64,000 nt of DNA from Prevotella scopos JCM 17725 (GCF_018127785.1 NZ_CP072390.1:558001-622000); one strand, 5' to 3'. Positions 26,948 through 36,449 are shown, numbered from the stretch's first letter. Numbers and translations: made by a program. The notes: generated by a model not told the origin, from the sequence alone.

Positions 26948-28495
26948 ATGAAGAAGATTATAATGCTCTCAATATGTGGGTGTCTTCTGTCCTCTTGCAG
27001 CCTTGACTTACAGCCAGAGAACGGATTGACTTATAGCAACTCCTTCAATACAGAGAAAGAGTTGAATGCGACAACCACTTCTATTCTATATTATATCAAC
27101 ACTGTTGTAGGTAACAACTACGTTCTTTCAACAGCTGGTATAAAAGCTGACGAGATTCTTGATGGCAAGCAGTTGCGTGAGTGGAATCCACGAACAGTAA
27201 TAACAAGCGAGTATTCTTGGAAGGGTCTCTATGATATTATCTTTGAGGCTAACCTCCTGCTTGATAATATAGATAAGACAAAAGACTTGGCAGAAGATCG
27301 TCGGAAATATCATGTAGGACAAGCTGAATTTGCACTTGGGTTGTCTTATTTCCTATTGGCTCAGCGTTATGGTGAGGCAATTGTCACAGAGAATTCTACA
27401 GAGATAAAGCCTTACTCTCTGTCGTCACAGAGTGATGTGCTGAATGCTGCGATAGAACATGCCAAGAAGGCTTTGGATATTTTGCCTACATGGGATAAGT
27501 TAACAGACTTGAATGGTGTTTCTATCACTAATCGTCAGACAGCTTCAAAGGGTACCGCCGCAGCCTTACTTGCGCAGATTTATGCGTGGAAGGGTAGTGT
27601 GACAGAACTTTATAAGTTGAAGGGTAATGCACAGGAAGATTATCAGAAGTCTATCGATTATTCAACACAACTTATCGCTGGGCAGGTTGGTAACTATCAG
27701 CTTTGTTCTTCTCCAGAGGAACTATGCACGTATCTGTCTAATGAGAAGTCTCCTAATCCAGAGGCAATCTTTAGCTTGTACTTTGATAAGACACGCTCAG
27801 AGAATGTAGTTTCTCCTAATGAGGTGGCGCAGAACTTTGTGAGTTGGCCTGTTAGAGAAGATCAGACTTTAGCAGAACTACCTTCAAATAGTGTCTATCA
27901 GCTTTATTCTTCAACAGTAGAGTCTTTGTTCCCAGATGCCACTGATAAACGTTTGCAAGCATTCTTTTATCAATGGGGGACCTCACATGAGGTAAATGGA
28001 ACGGATTATGCTATTATGTATAAGTTTAGAAAAGCAATTATGGATGCCGATCAGTATTCTGCAAGTGGTAAGACTTATCGTACGGTAGATGCTGATTATG
28101 TGTACTGGCGACTTGCTGATTTCTATCTCTTGAGAGCAGAATGCTATCAGAAGTTAGGTAACGATGCAAAGGCTATTGCTGATCTTAATGTGATTCGTTC
28201 ACGTGCAGGTGCACTAACTTATCCATCAACCTATGATACAGAAGGTTTGAAGAAAGCTATCTTCCTTGAAAGAGAGAAGGAGTTTATCGGTGAGAATGAT
28301 GCACGTTATGCAGATGTTATCCGAAATGGTTATGTTAAAGAAGAATTACAGGGTAAGTTCCGTTTGCTGACGAATCAAGACATTCAGGGCGGTGCACTCT
28401 TCCTTCCACTTCCAAAGGATGCTTGGCAGGATAAAGATGGACACGTTATTAATACCCAGTTGCGTCAGAAGCCATATTGGCAGGCTTACAACTAA
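26948..28495 (+). CDS. SusD/RagB-family outer-membrane lipoprotein
   Basis: SusD-type proteins form the lid over the SusC channel and bind the ligand at the cell surface. The 515-residue protein has a lipoprotein signal (LLSSC, Cys17) and helical TPR-like segments. The family C-terminal block is also present: WRLADFYLLRAECYQKLG...AIADLNVIRSRAGA, then AIFLEREKEFIGENDARYADVIRNG. It starts 5 bases after susC, consistent with coupled translation of the partner pair. Confidence 0.93.
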   Translation: MKKIIMLSICGCLLSSCSLDLQPENGLTYSNSFNTEKELNATTTSILYYINTVVGNNYVLSTAGIKADEILDGKQLREWNPRTVITSEYSWKGLYDIIFEANLLLDNIDKTKDLAEDRRKYHVGQAEFALGLSYFLLAQRYGEAIVTENSTEIKPYSLSSQSDVLNAAIEHAKKALDILPTWDKLTDLNGVSITNRQTASKGTAAALLAQIYAWKGSVTELYKLKGNAQEDYQKSIDYSTQLIAGQVGNYQLCSSPEELCTYLSNEKSPNPEAIFSLYFDKTRSENVVSPNEVAQNFVSWPVREDQTLAELPSNSVYQLYSSTVESLFPDATDKRLQAFFYQWGTSHEVNGTDYAIMYKFRKAIMDADQYSASGKTYRTVDADYVYWRLADFYLLRAECYQKLGNDAKAIADLNVIRSRAGALTYPSTYDTEGLKKAIFLEREKEFIGENDARYADVIRNGYVKEELQGKFRLLTNQDIQGGALFLPLPKDAWQDKDGHVINTQLRQKPYWQAYN

Positions 28496-28536
28496 TAATG
28501 GGTTAGGAATATTACAATAAACATATTGTTTGATAT

Positions 28537-29169
28537 ATGAAAAAGATTATATATATAATAGCAGTGTGTCTGACAATGGGAGTACTCTCCAGTTGTACCA
28601 AGTATAATTTCGACGACACAGGTCTCGCTAATGGTAAGCATGATATGACGATGTGGGAATACTTCAAACGCGACAGCTATAACTGGGACTCTCTTTGTGT
28701 GATGGCTGAGCGTGCTGACTTGGTTTCACTTTTCCAAGGTACAAGTCAGTATGGTAAGAACTTCACTTTCTTTGGTCCTACCAATCATAGTATCAATCGT
28801 TACCTCTTTGAAAATGGAATGACGAGTGTTTCAGATATTCCTGTTGCAGATTGCAAGAAGTTTATCTTAAATTGTGTTTTACCTAACAAGCGAGTGATGC
28901 TTGATGATTTCAAGGAAGGTGTTAAGTCGTCTGATGCATCAACACCTATCGGTAAGGGGGGTGAGATTGTTGAGATGGCTTCAGGAAATCAGTTGTGGAT
29001 TTATACATTCCGCGAGTCTTACAACAGCGTTCCGCGTGCTGGTGCCTTGCGTATCCACTTGGTTTCTCCAACGACAACCAAGACCTCGGACGTTGCTTCA
29101 TGTAATATTGAAACAAACACAGGAGTGGTGCACTCACTTGTTTATGACTTCAACTTAACCGACTTTTAA
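28537..29169 (+). CDS. Fasciclin-domain lipoprotein
   Basis: This surface or periplasmic lipoprotein has 210 residues. The signal ends LSSC (Cys20). The rest fits one fasciclin (FAS1) domain: the helix-rich start DSLCVMAERADLVSLFQG, FTFFGPTNHSINRYL (the FAP/FGPT box) and VADCKKFILNCVLPNKRVMLDDF. FAS1 domains usually mediate protein or surface binding, and FAS1 lipoproteins often follow SusCD pairs in Bacteroidota. It lies 41 bases after susD and 2 bases before the next lipoprotein gene. Its ligand is not predictable. Confidence 0.8.
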   Translation: MKKIIYIIAVCLTMGVLSSCTKYNFDDTGLANGKHDMTMWEYFKRDSYNWDSLCVMAERADLVSLFQGTSQYGKNFTFFGPTNHSINRYLFENGMTSVSDIPVADCKKFILNCVLPNKRVMLDDFKEGVKSSDASTPIGKGGEIVEMASGNQLWIYTFRESYNSVPRAGALRIHLVSPTTTKTSDVASCNIETNTGVVHSLVYDFNLTDF

Positions 29170-29171
29170 AA

Positions 29172-29645
29172 ATGAAACAGATGAAGAAAGGAATTGCATT
29201 GCTGTGTCTTATGGCTTTTACAATAGGTTTTATGGTATCATGCAGCAAAATGGATGTTGGCTATCTGAGAACAACGGGTGCATCTTTTACTCCTGACTCT
29301 CTTAATGCCTTTCATAATGTTGATGCTACGAGTGAGCGTGGTATTAATAACTTACCATTCGTTTCAACACGTATTCAAGGTGTTGCTGGTACTAACCCTA
29401 TCAATTATGAATTGTCAGGGGTTAAGGCTGACACTCAGGAACAAGCACAGTTGTTTATGAAACTTTATAAGGAGGGTAAGATTTCTGTGACCGGTGGTCT
29501 GATTGTCGTTACGCAAGAAGCTACGCAACAGTTGGCAAACGGCAGATATCGTCTCTCTCTTAAGGTGTATAATCAAGACCATGAGGTAGTCTTGGAAGAC
29601 ATCTTTAAGGTGGTAGTAACAGATGATGAACTGCCTGTCGAGTAA
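29172..29645 (+). CDS. Small lipoprotein of the SusCD operon, function unknown
   Basis: I do not recognise this 157-residue protein. It has a lipoprotein signal (FMVSCSKMD, lipidated Cys near residue 24). A beta-rich domain with an Ig/cadherin-like look follows (NGRYRLSLKVYNQDHEVVLEDIFKVVV), with a helical insert (DTQEQAQLFMKLYKEGKISV). It starts two bases after the fasciclin gene, so the two are translated together. It could be an accessory surface ligand-binding protein. A 165-base gap follows before the thioredoxin gene. Confidence 0.65.
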   Translation: MKQMKKGIALLCLMAFTIGFMVSCSKMDVGYLRTTGASFTPDSLNAFHNVDATSERGINNLPFVSTRIQGVAGTNPINYELSGVKADTQEQAQLFMKLYKEGKISVTGGLIVVTQEATQQLANGRYRLSLKVYNQDHEVVLEDIFKVVVTDDELPVE

Positions 29646-29810
29646 TTTCGATAAAGGTATATTGTAGATGTATATACTACGTTCAGCATTGACTTTAAGC
29701 GTATTCCTCTCATGTATTAAAAAGATAGATACGAATAAAATCAATGCTGTAAGTAGGATACAGTTTTATAAATAGTTTGAATAAAATAATCCATTAAAAA
29801 CAGATTAAAT

Positions 29811-31139
29811 ATGAAAAGAAGAAGATATATCTTACTGCTTGTATCTCTTTTGATGATGGCAGTACAGCTTCGTGCACAGCAGGGTACAGAAGCAGCAAAT
29901 GGTATTAAGTTCTTTAAGGGAACTTTCAGTGAAGCTTTGGTAAAAGCTAAGCAAGAGAATAAAATTCTGTTTGTTGACTTCTACGCAGTGTGGTGTGTTC
30001 CTTGTAAGAAGATGGCAAAGACTGTTTTCACACAAGAGGAAGTTGGAAAGTATTTCAATGAACACTTTATTAGTCTGCAGTTAGATGCAGAGAAAGGTGA
30101 GAATGTTGATATCGCTAAGAACTATAAGGTAGCAGCGTATCCAACAGTAGCTTTCATTGCACCAGATGGTAAGGCCTTGTCTGTGAATACAGGTGCGATG
30201 GATAAGGATGAACTCATGGAGGCTGCTAAGATTGCTGCTGGAGAGAGTGTAAGTTTTGAGGAACTTTACAATAAGTACAAGGCTGATAACAACGACCTTG
30301 ACGTTCAGCAGCAACTTCTTCTCAAGGCACCATCTTTCTTGCAGGCGCAGGAGGGTATGGATGCAGACAAGTGGGTAACACGTTTGCAGAAACTTTATAA
30401 GAGCTATGTAGCTGCTAAGGCACCATTGAAGCTTATCAATGAGAATGATTATCGTATCATTCTAACATTGGAGGGTGATGAAGATAAGGAGCACAAGCAG
30501 TATATGATTGACCTTATGAACGACCACCTTGATGACTGGATGAAGAAACTTGGTAAGGCACCTGCCTACTACATTGTTGAGGCTAACGACATCTTTGCCG
30601 AGGATATGGCAAAAGATGGCAACGTGAAGTATAAAGACTATGTAGAGAAAGTTAAGAACCAGTATGCAAAGGCATACGAGGTTGTTGGCTTGACAGGTAT
30701 TACTCCATACGAGAAGGCTAAGCTCTACTTTGATGCTCTCTACAACTTGTATAAGAACAAGGATGTGAATGGCTATGTGAAAGCTATGGAGACCTATTTT
30801 GGCAAGATGGAGAATAACCTCCGTTCAGCCGACTATGGTAAGGCTGCACAGAACCTCTACATGGCTGCAGGCAAGAGTCTGAAGGCTAAGGATCATGAGG
30901 TTGCTATCAAGTGGGCTGAGAAAGCTTTGTCACAGGAAGATGCTGTGATGGACCGTGTCAACTATATGGTAATGATAGGTGACTCTTATCGTGAATTGAA
31001 GAACTATACCAAGGCACGTGAATACTATAACCAGGCATTTGCTGAGACACTCCGTTTAGAAAATATGGAGATGCCACAGGCTATGTTGCAGGGTGCAATC
31101 AAGCAGAAGCTCTCTACGCTCGAACTCCTTGAAAAGTAA
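29811..31139 (+). CDS. Periplasmic thioredoxin-domain protein with helical C-terminus
   Basis: This is a probable periplasmic thiol-disulfide oxidoreductase. The 442-residue protein has a signal peptide (VQLRAQ, about residue 22) and an N-terminal thioredoxin domain (about 38-145). WCVPCKKM places the active-site pair at Cys62 and Cys65, and VAAYPTVAFI holds the cis-Pro. The remaining 290 residues are helical and TPR-like (KAKDHEVAIKWAEKAL, LKNYTKAREYYNQAF). It lies 3 bases before the M16 peptidase gene. In this setting it may reduce disulfides in imported polypeptides so that the peptidase can degrade them; that is inference. A general DsbD-linked redox role is the alternative. Confidence 0.85.
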   Translation: MKRRRYILLLVSLLMMAVQLRAQQGTEAANGIKFFKGTFSEALVKAKQENKILFVDFYAVWCVPCKKMAKTVFTQEEVGKYFNEHFISLQLDAEKGENVDIAKNYKVAAYPTVAFIAPDGKALSVNTGAMDKDELMEAAKIAAGESVSFEELYNKYKADNNDLDVQQQLLLKAPSFLQAQEGMDADKWVTRLQKLYKSYVAAKAPLKLINENDYRIILTLEGDEDKEHKQYMIDLMNDHLDDWMKKLGKAPAYYIVEANDIFAEDMAKDGNVKYKDYVEKVKNQYAKAYEVVGLTGITPYEKAKLYFDALYNLYKNKDVNGYVKAMETYFGKMENNLRSADYGKAAQNLYMAAGKSLKAKDHEVAIKWAEKALSQEDAVMDRVNYMVMIGDSYRELKNYTKAREYYNQAFAETLRLENMEMPQAMLQGAIKQKLSTLELLEK

Positions 31140-31142
31140 ACA

Positions 31143-34001
31143 ATGACTATGTTCAAGAATATCACTAAATGCCTATCGAGCGTGCCACTGGCACTGCTCA
31201 TAGGCTTTTTGTTTTCCCCCTTTAGTCCTGCCAATGCGCAGATGAATGGATTGCGAAAGGGAAAACTGGCAAATGGGCTTACTTATTATATCTATAATGA
31301 TGGTTCTGCTACTGGTGAGGCACAATACTACCTCTACCAGAATGTAGGTGCTATCTTGGAGAATGATGAGGAAATGGGATTGGCGCACGTGTTAGAGCAT
31401 TTGGCTTTCAATACGACAGACCACTTCCCTAATGGTGTGATGAACTTCCTTCGCAGTAACAATCTCAATGACTTTGAGGCTTTCACAGGTGTTGATGATA
31501 CGCGTTATGCCGTTCATAACGTACCAACCAATGATATGAAGCTAAATGAGAATATGCTTTGGGTGCTCCGTGACTGGTGCCATGGCGTCAAGATGACCCC
31601 TAAAGACATTGAAAAGGAACGTGGTATTATCCTTGAGGAATGGCGTCATCGTTCGGGAGTAGATCGTCGTCTAACAGATGCTATTGCACCTGTTGTTTAT
31701 AATCATGCTGGTTATGCTACTCATAATGTGATTGGTTCACAGAAGATATTGGAAACCTTCCAGCAGAAGCAGGTAAAGCAGTTCTATGATAAGTGGTACC
31801 GTCCTAATATGCAGTTTATTGCTGTTATCGGTGATGTTGATGTCGACCAGATGGAAAAGAATATCCAGACAGTTTTCAAGACATTGCCAGCTAAGCAAGC
31901 CCCTGCTGTAAATCCACAGACAAGACAAATTCCTGACAATACCACACCGCTCTATATGCGTTTCATTGACCCAGAGAACAAGAGTGCTTCTTTTGGTCTT
32001 TATCAACGTTATGAGGTGAAGGGCAACGCTCCAGAAGAGGACCGAGTACGTCAGTTTATCTTCACTAAGTTCTTCAACACATTGGCTCCAAAGCGCTTTG
32101 TGATGTTGAAGAATGCTGATAAGGAGAGTTATATTGCTGCTGAGGTGAGTCTATCTCCTTTGGTACGAAACTATTATCAGATGGCATGGGACATGGTTCC
32201 CTATCAGGGTAATGAACAGAAGGCGCTTCAGCAGATGTTAGCTGTACGTGATAACTTGCGCGACCAAGGCTTTACTGCTGCTGAGTTCAATGCTGAGAAG
32301 GAGAAGATGTACAATGGAATGAAGGATGTCCTCGAAGCAAAAGGATTAGGTACACCAGACAATGCTTTGATGCTTTTCCGTCAGAACTTCCTCTATGATA
32401 TTCCTGTACAAGACTTCCGCGGACAGATTAACCGTAACCTTGAAACTTTGGTTGAGTTGGAGGTTGAGGACATGAATGCTTGGATGAAGTCATTGCTTAA
32501 TGATAATAACCTTGCTTTTGTCACTTATTCTAAGTCACAGAGTGAGATGAATATCACTGAGAATGATCTTATGGCTGCATTGAAGGAAAAGAGTTCATTC
32601 AGCGATATGGCTCGTGCTGATGGTATGAAGCCTATCAGTCAGTTGATTGACTTCCCTCTGGCAGGAGGAAAAATTGTTTCTGAGAAGCAGTTGAAGACTT
32701 TGCAGGCAAAGGAGTGGACACTCTCTAATGGTGCAAAAGTTCTTTATCGTAATGTTCCAGAGTTGAGTGGTAAGTTCCTCTTTGCTGGTTCCGCAGAAGG
32801 TGGTAAGTCTATTGTTCCAGCACAGGATATTGCTAACTACACTGCAATGCGTTCGCTCTTGATGCAGTCTGGTGTCTATAATTATAATAGAAATCAGTTA
32901 GCACAGTGGTTGCAGGGTAAGAATATCAATCTCTCCCTCTCATTGGAAGACTACAGTGATGGTATCGGTGGTAATGCACCTGTTGACAAGGCTGACGATT
33001 TCTTCAGCTATCTGTATTTGATTCTCTCACGTCAGAACTTCTCAAAGTCAGCCTTTGACAAGTACATCCAGCGTAACCTCTACGTCTATGAGAATCGTGC
33101 AACAACAGGTATGGCTGCCGTACAGGATTCTATCCAGCAGTTGCTTTATCCAGTTAGTGCGATGAATCCACGTCAGGATGAGGCTTTCTTTAAGTCAGTT
33201 CAGTTTGATAAGTTACAGGAACAGTTCCAGGCACACCTTGGTGATGCATCACGTTTCACCTATTGTCTTATTGGTGATATTCCTGAAGCAAAGGCAAAAG
33301 AGTTGGTGCTTCGCTATATCGGTTCTCTCAAGGGTGAAGGTAAGCCTGTGAAGACAGCTATTCAGCCAATGGATTTCTCATCATCTACGCCAGTCATTAA
33401 GCGTACCTTTGAGACAGAAACAGAAGGTGGCATGGCTGAGATTGAGATTTCCTTTGCTAATAAGCAGAAACTTTCTGAGCGCGAGCAAGCTGCTTTGGAG
33501 GTGATGCGTGGACTTTTGGAGCGTCGTTATTTTGATGTATTGCGTGAGAAAGAACACCTTACTTATACCGTAGGTGTACAGAGCAACTATACTTCACAGC
33601 CAGTAGCTGGTGAGAACCTTAACATTCATCTTTCTACAGCAAAAGAGAATGCTGACAAAGCTGTCAGCCTTGTTTATAGTATTCTTGATGATGTGAAGGC
33701 TGGCCGTTTCTCTGCAGATGAGTTCAAGGCTGCAATGGTACCTTTGGCTGTTGATGAGGAACAATCAGGTGCAGCATCACAGTCAAACAGTGACCCATCA
33801 GTTTGGATGGCTTTATTGAACATCTATGCTGAGACGGGCAACGAGCTTTCTCCAAATGACAATGCCGCTTCTGCACCAGTATTCAAGACACTTACACCAC
33901 AAGATATCACAGCTGTGGCTATGAAAGTGATGACAAATGCTAAGCAGCGTGAGATTATTGTTAAGCCTGCTGCGCAGGAAGGTAAACATACTTTTAAGTA
34001 A
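31143..34001 (+). CDS. M16 family zinc metallopeptidase (pitrilysin/PqqL-like)
   Basis: This is a clamshell-shaped peptidase of about 950 residues with two M16 halves. It has an export signal (FSPANAQ, about residue 33). The inverted zinc motif HVLEH is at His82, Glu85 and His86. The downstream ERGIILEEWRH segment is expected to supply the third zinc ligand. The second half has the degenerate partner domain with TYTVGVQSNYTSQP, the substrate-binding R/Y-type region. M16 enzymes enclose unfolded peptides of limited size. Relatives FusC and PqqL are encoded with TonB receptors and degrade imported proteins in the periplasm. Here it ends the SusCD operon, followed by a strong terminator. Confidence 0.92.
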   Translation: MTMFKNITKCLSSVPLALLIGFLFSPFSPANAQMNGLRKGKLANGLTYYIYNDGSATGEAQYYLYQNVGAILENDEEMGLAHVLEHLAFNTTDHFPNGVMNFLRSNNLNDFEAFTGVDDTRYAVHNVPTNDMKLNENMLWVLRDWCHGVKMTPKDIEKERGIILEEWRHRSGVDRRLTDAIAPVVYNHAGYATHNVIGSQKILETFQQKQVKQFYDKWYRPNMQFIAVIGDVDVDQMEKNIQTVFKTLPAKQAPAVNPQTRQIPDNTTPLYMRFIDPENKSASFGLYQRYEVKGNAPEEDRVRQFIFTKFFNTLAPKRFVMLKNADKESYIAAEVSLSPLVRNYYQMAWDMVPYQGNEQKALQQMLAVRDNLRDQGFTAAEFNAEKEKMYNGMKDVLEAKGLGTPDNALMLFRQNFLYDIPVQDFRGQINRNLETLVELEVEDMNAWMKSLLNDNNLAFVTYSKSQSEMNITENDLMAALKEKSSFSDMARADGMKPISQLIDFPLAGGKIVSEKQLKTLQAKEWTLSNGAKVLYRNVPELSGKFLFAGSAEGGKSIVPAQDIANYTAMRSLLMQSGVYNYNRNQLAQWLQGKNINLSLSLEDYSDGIGGNAPVDKADDFFSYLYLILSRQNFSKSAFDKYIQRNLYVYENRATTGMAAVQDSIQQLLYPVSAMNPRQDEAFFKSVQFDKLQEQFQAHLGDASRFTYCLIGDIPEAKAKELVLRYIGSLKGEGKPVKTAIQPMDFSSSTPVIKRTFETETEGGMAEIEISFANKQKLSEREQAALEVMRGLLERRYFDVLREKEHLTYTVGVQSNYTSQPVAGENLNIHLSTAKENADKAVSLVYSILDDVKAGRFSADEFKAAMVPLAVDEEQSGAASQSNSDPSVWMALLNIYAETGNELSPNDNAASAPVFKTLTPQDITAVAMKVMTNAKQREIIVKPAAQEGKHTFK

Positions 34002-34025
34002 TTAATGGTAAGTAAATATAATAAA

Positions 34026-34060
34026 ACAGAGGTGTGCAAGAATGCACCTCTGTTTTTTTT
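34026..34060 (+). terminator. Terminator of the SusC-M16 operon
   Basis: A 9-base-pair stem (34026-34034 with 34045-34053) is followed by eight Ts, 25 bases after the M16 stop. Confidence 0.9.
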
Positions 34061-34115
34061 GATTTTGTTCAAGATGTACTGAATAAAGTAAAGATGCAAA
34101 ATATACAAGCAGTCT

Positions 34116-34730
34116 TTATTTCAATATTTTAGTTGCAAGTTTATATGTGAAGAATATTCGTGGGTTAGATAAATCCCACTGTGTTACCTCCTGCCGTATC
34201 AAATCTGGATATTTTTTGCTTATATCCTTTAACGCATTACCTACGGATTTCCTAAGATACTCACTTTCATCTTCTTTGTGTTTGCTGATCAATGCTATAG
34301 CAATCATTGGATTTTCTTTGAAAAATGGTCGATTTGTCCAAATTCTCAATCCCTCTGTTACAGCACGAACAACATTTGGATTGTTGTCGTTTATCCATTC
34401 TTCAATGAGAGGTAAGGATGATTCATATCCTTTGTACTTGCAAATTTCGTCAAAGGCTTTTGCAAGCATTTCTTGTACTCGCCAGTTTTTATCGATAGAA
34501 ACTTGCTCTTTCAGAAAATAGAGAGCTTTTTTATCTGTTGTAGCTAATTTGCCCAATATTGATGTAGCTAACATTCGTGCTTGATATGCTTTATGTTCAA
34601 GTAGAGTGATGGCATATTTAAAGCACTGTTCTTTTGAATTTGAAGAAAGGATTTCATTAGTTCCATCAATGATATGTTGAAATCCGTGCTCAATTTCTAA
34701 AATTCGACTTAATACATTTTCTACACTCAT
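34116..34730 (-). CDS. HEAT-repeat protein resembling DNA alkylation repair AlkC/AlkD family
   Basis: This 204-residue all-helical protein is made of HEAT-like repeats of about 35-40 residues. The block EGLRIWTNRPFFKENP, then LRKSVGNALKDISKKYPDLI, resembles the AlkC/AlkD-type DNA glycosylase repeat families, which bind DNA carrying alkylated bases. It lacks a signal peptide and is about 30 residues shorter than B. cereus AlkD (about 237). I could not identify catalytic residues with confidence, so a non-enzymatic HEAT scaffold is possible. It is transcribed alone, convergent with the M16 operon. Confidence 0.7.
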   Translation of the reverse strand: MSVENVLSRILEIEHGFQHIIDGTNEILSSNSKEQCFKYAITLLEHKAYQARMLATSILGKLATTDKKALYFLKEQVSIDKNWRVQEMLAKAFDEICKYKGYESSLPLIEEWINDNNPNVVRAVTEGLRIWTNRPFFKENPMIAIALISKHKEDESEYLRKSVGNALKDISKKYPDLIRQEVTQWDLSNPRIFFTYKLATKILK

Positions 34731-34875
34731 AACGATCTGTTTTTTAGCTTTTTATTAATCATTGTAACAATGTATCTCATCACGCTGTAAGTAAATAGAA
34801 CCAATTATTCTAATGTCTTGTGTGGATTTATACGCTCTGAAACTATTTAAAAGTTTAGTCCTATTCTGTTCAATG

Positions 34876-34906
34876 CAAATATAGAAAAAAGGTTGTGAAC
34901 TTCCAA
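34876..34906 (-). promoter_or_regulatory. Predicted promoter of the HEAT-repeat gene
   Basis: On the minus strand TTG (34906-34904), a 20-base spacer and TATATTTG (34883-34876). The -33 element lies in the loop of a terminator-like hairpin. Confidence 0.5.
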
Positions 34907-34924
34907 GAATATACACAACCTTTT
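34887..34924 (-). terminator. Terminator-like hairpin
   Basis: A perfect 11-base-pair stem (AAAAGGTTGTG, 34887-34897, with 34914-34924) has a 16-base loop. On the minus strand it runs into six Ts. It could stop transcripts arriving from the CDF operon about 600 bases upstream. Confidence 0.6.
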
Positions 34925-35269
34925 AGCAAAAATCTTTTTATTTCAAAGTTGAAGCTATATACTTAATGAGTCCTTCTCCCGATTATTTGGTTCTGTTGTT
35001 AAATACGTGGATACTTTTCGTATAAATTTAACAGAAGAAGCGAAATTATTCATTAGACAAAAAACATAGCTAAATCTGTCAACTGTCTATTCTATTATTA
35101 TCCTCCGACACAGAAAACCTTTTTACCTTTATACTTAAAAAACGCAGGTAAGGGTTTGAAAAATCATTACATGTTTCCAAGTAAAGGCTCTATAAATAAC
35201 GGTAAAAGATGTCTAAAAGGTGTGTTTGTAACTTGCAGATAGTCAGTTAGTTGTAAAGTAATGTAGGAA

Positions 35270-35350
35270 GAGGTGCCTAATTGGACTTCAAAAGGGCGTT
35301 AGTTAGCCCTCAAAAGGGTACCTATTGCAAGTCAATTAGGCGTCTTTTAG
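35270..35350 (+). repeat. Repeat family B, copy 2
   Basis: GAGGTGCCTAATTGGACTTC is followed by CAAAAGGGCGTTAGTTAGC, then CCTCAAAAGGGTACC and AAGTCAATTAGGCGTC. The first and last parts (CCTAATTGGACTT and AAGTCAATTAGG) are near inverted repeats. Confidence 0.6.
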
Positions 35351-35481
35351 AAGCCGAAAGAGCATGTTTTGAATTTGAATCACATGAAAATAGTTTACAA
35401 ATGTCGCTTTGTAAGGGGATAAATTGTTTGTGGACGACGAATAAACATAGTAACAGAAATTATTTTCTCTTGTGTCCAGCA

Positions 35482-35517
35482 CTCCCCTCTCTCTCGGAGA
35501 GGGGTTGGGGGAGAGGT
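35482..35517. repeat. Palindromic CTCCCCTCTC/GAGAGGGG element
   Basis: An 8-base-pair stem (35484-35491 with 35497-35504) is followed by TTGGGGGAGAG. This form is a common dispersed intergenic element in Bacteroidota. It sits directly after the CDF gene stop. It has no T run on the minus strand. Confidence 0.5.
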
Positions 35518-35519
35518 CT

Positions 35520-36449
35520 TTAATAATCTTCTTTATATTTATCCGTCTCAATATAGATATAAATCTTGTAGTCAGGGAAGGCTGCACGCATATTCTTCTC
35601 GATGTCATTAACCAACTGAGGAACTTGTGCTTCGTATTCGCTTTTAACGTCAATCTTTGCAGTGACAAGAATGTCTGTAGGACCGAGATGAATGGTCTTG
35701 ACGTTGATGAGACGGTCTATTTCATTTCTGTTGAAGGCCTCCTTGATACGTGTTAGGTCCTTTTCTGTAACACTCTCACCGATAAGAAGACTGTAGAACT
35801 CACGTGCGAGGAAGAGCGCAGCAGCACAGAGGAGCACACCAATCAATACACCCGAGAGGGCATCATAGAATGGATTACCTGTGAAGTGGGTCAGAAGTGT
35901 ACCGCCTAAGGCTATCAGCAGACCAACAACAGCACAACTGTCTTCTGCAAAGATGATGAGAATTTCACTGTGACGGCTCTCTCGCAAGAAACGATAAAGC
36001 GATAGATTGTCCTTGTTCAGTTCCTTAATCTCCTTGAAGGCAACCCTAAGACTGACAGTTTCTACTAAGAGTCCGAAGGCCAGAATACCAATGACGAGCC
36101 ATGTGTTCTCCATGCTATGTTCTGGATGAAACAGTTTCTCTGTTGCTTCCATGATACCTAAGGCACCACCGGCAAAGAACAACATCATTGCAACAACCAA
36201 ACTATAGAAGTACTTAGCACGTGCTTGTCCGAACGGATGTTTATCTGATATCTTCGCTGTTGACTGTCGGTTGCCTACTAACAGTAGTATTTCATTGCCA
36301 CAATCTACGATACTATGGATAGACTCATTCAACATTGCAGCTGAGCCAGACACAGCAAAACCAACAAACTTTGATATCGCTACCAAGATGTTTGCACCTA
36401 AGGCAGCGATAACACTCATCATTCCTCCACTTTTCTTTTCCTTTTCCAT
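35520..36449 (-). CDS. Cation diffusion facilitator family transporter
   Basis: This inner-membrane divalent metal exporter of 309 residues is probably for zinc, cobalt or manganese. It has six hydrophobic helices. The TM2 region NESIHSIVDCGNE and the TM5 region EDSCAVVG carry candidate metal ligands (His/Asp and Glu/Asp). The cytoplasmic C-terminal domain (about 215-305) has the CDF fold with VKTIHLGPTDILVTAKIDV. The HSIVD/ED pattern resembles the SLC30A9-like branch rather than the classic HxxxD/HxxxD zinc exporters, so the metal is uncertain. It follows the lipoprotein gene by 34 bases, likely in one transcript. Confidence 0.88.
   Translation of the reverse strand: MEKEKKSGGMMSVIAALGANILVAISKFVGFAVSGSAAMLNESIHSIVDCGNEILLLVGNRQSTAKISDKHPFGQARAKYFYSLVVAMMLFFAGGALGIMEATEKLFHPEHSMENTWLVIGILAFGLLVETVSLRVAFKEIKELNKDNLSLYRFLRESRHSEILIIFAEDSCAVVGLLIALGGTLLTHFTGNPFYDALSGVLIGVLLCAAALFLAREFYSLLIGESVTEKDLTRIKEAFNRNEIDRLINVKTIHLGPTDILVTAKIDVKSEYEAQVPQLVNDIEKNMRAAFPDYKIYIYIETDKYKEDY

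Larger units (their letters stand above)
34731..35519. other. Long intergenic region with terminator, promoter and repeats
   Basis: This 789-base gap has no supported gene. From left to right it holds the promoter and overlapping hairpin of the HEAT-protein gene (34876-34924), AT-rich sequence, a family B repeat (35270-35350) and a CTCCCCTCTC...GAGAGGGG palindrome (35482-35517). An 80-codon plus-strand frame over the repeats is probably not real. Confidence 0.55.

Noticed and set aside
35281..35523. Plus-strand open frame of 80 codons
   Set aside because: It runs through a family B repeat and a palindromic element and overlaps the end of the CDF gene; no protein family features.
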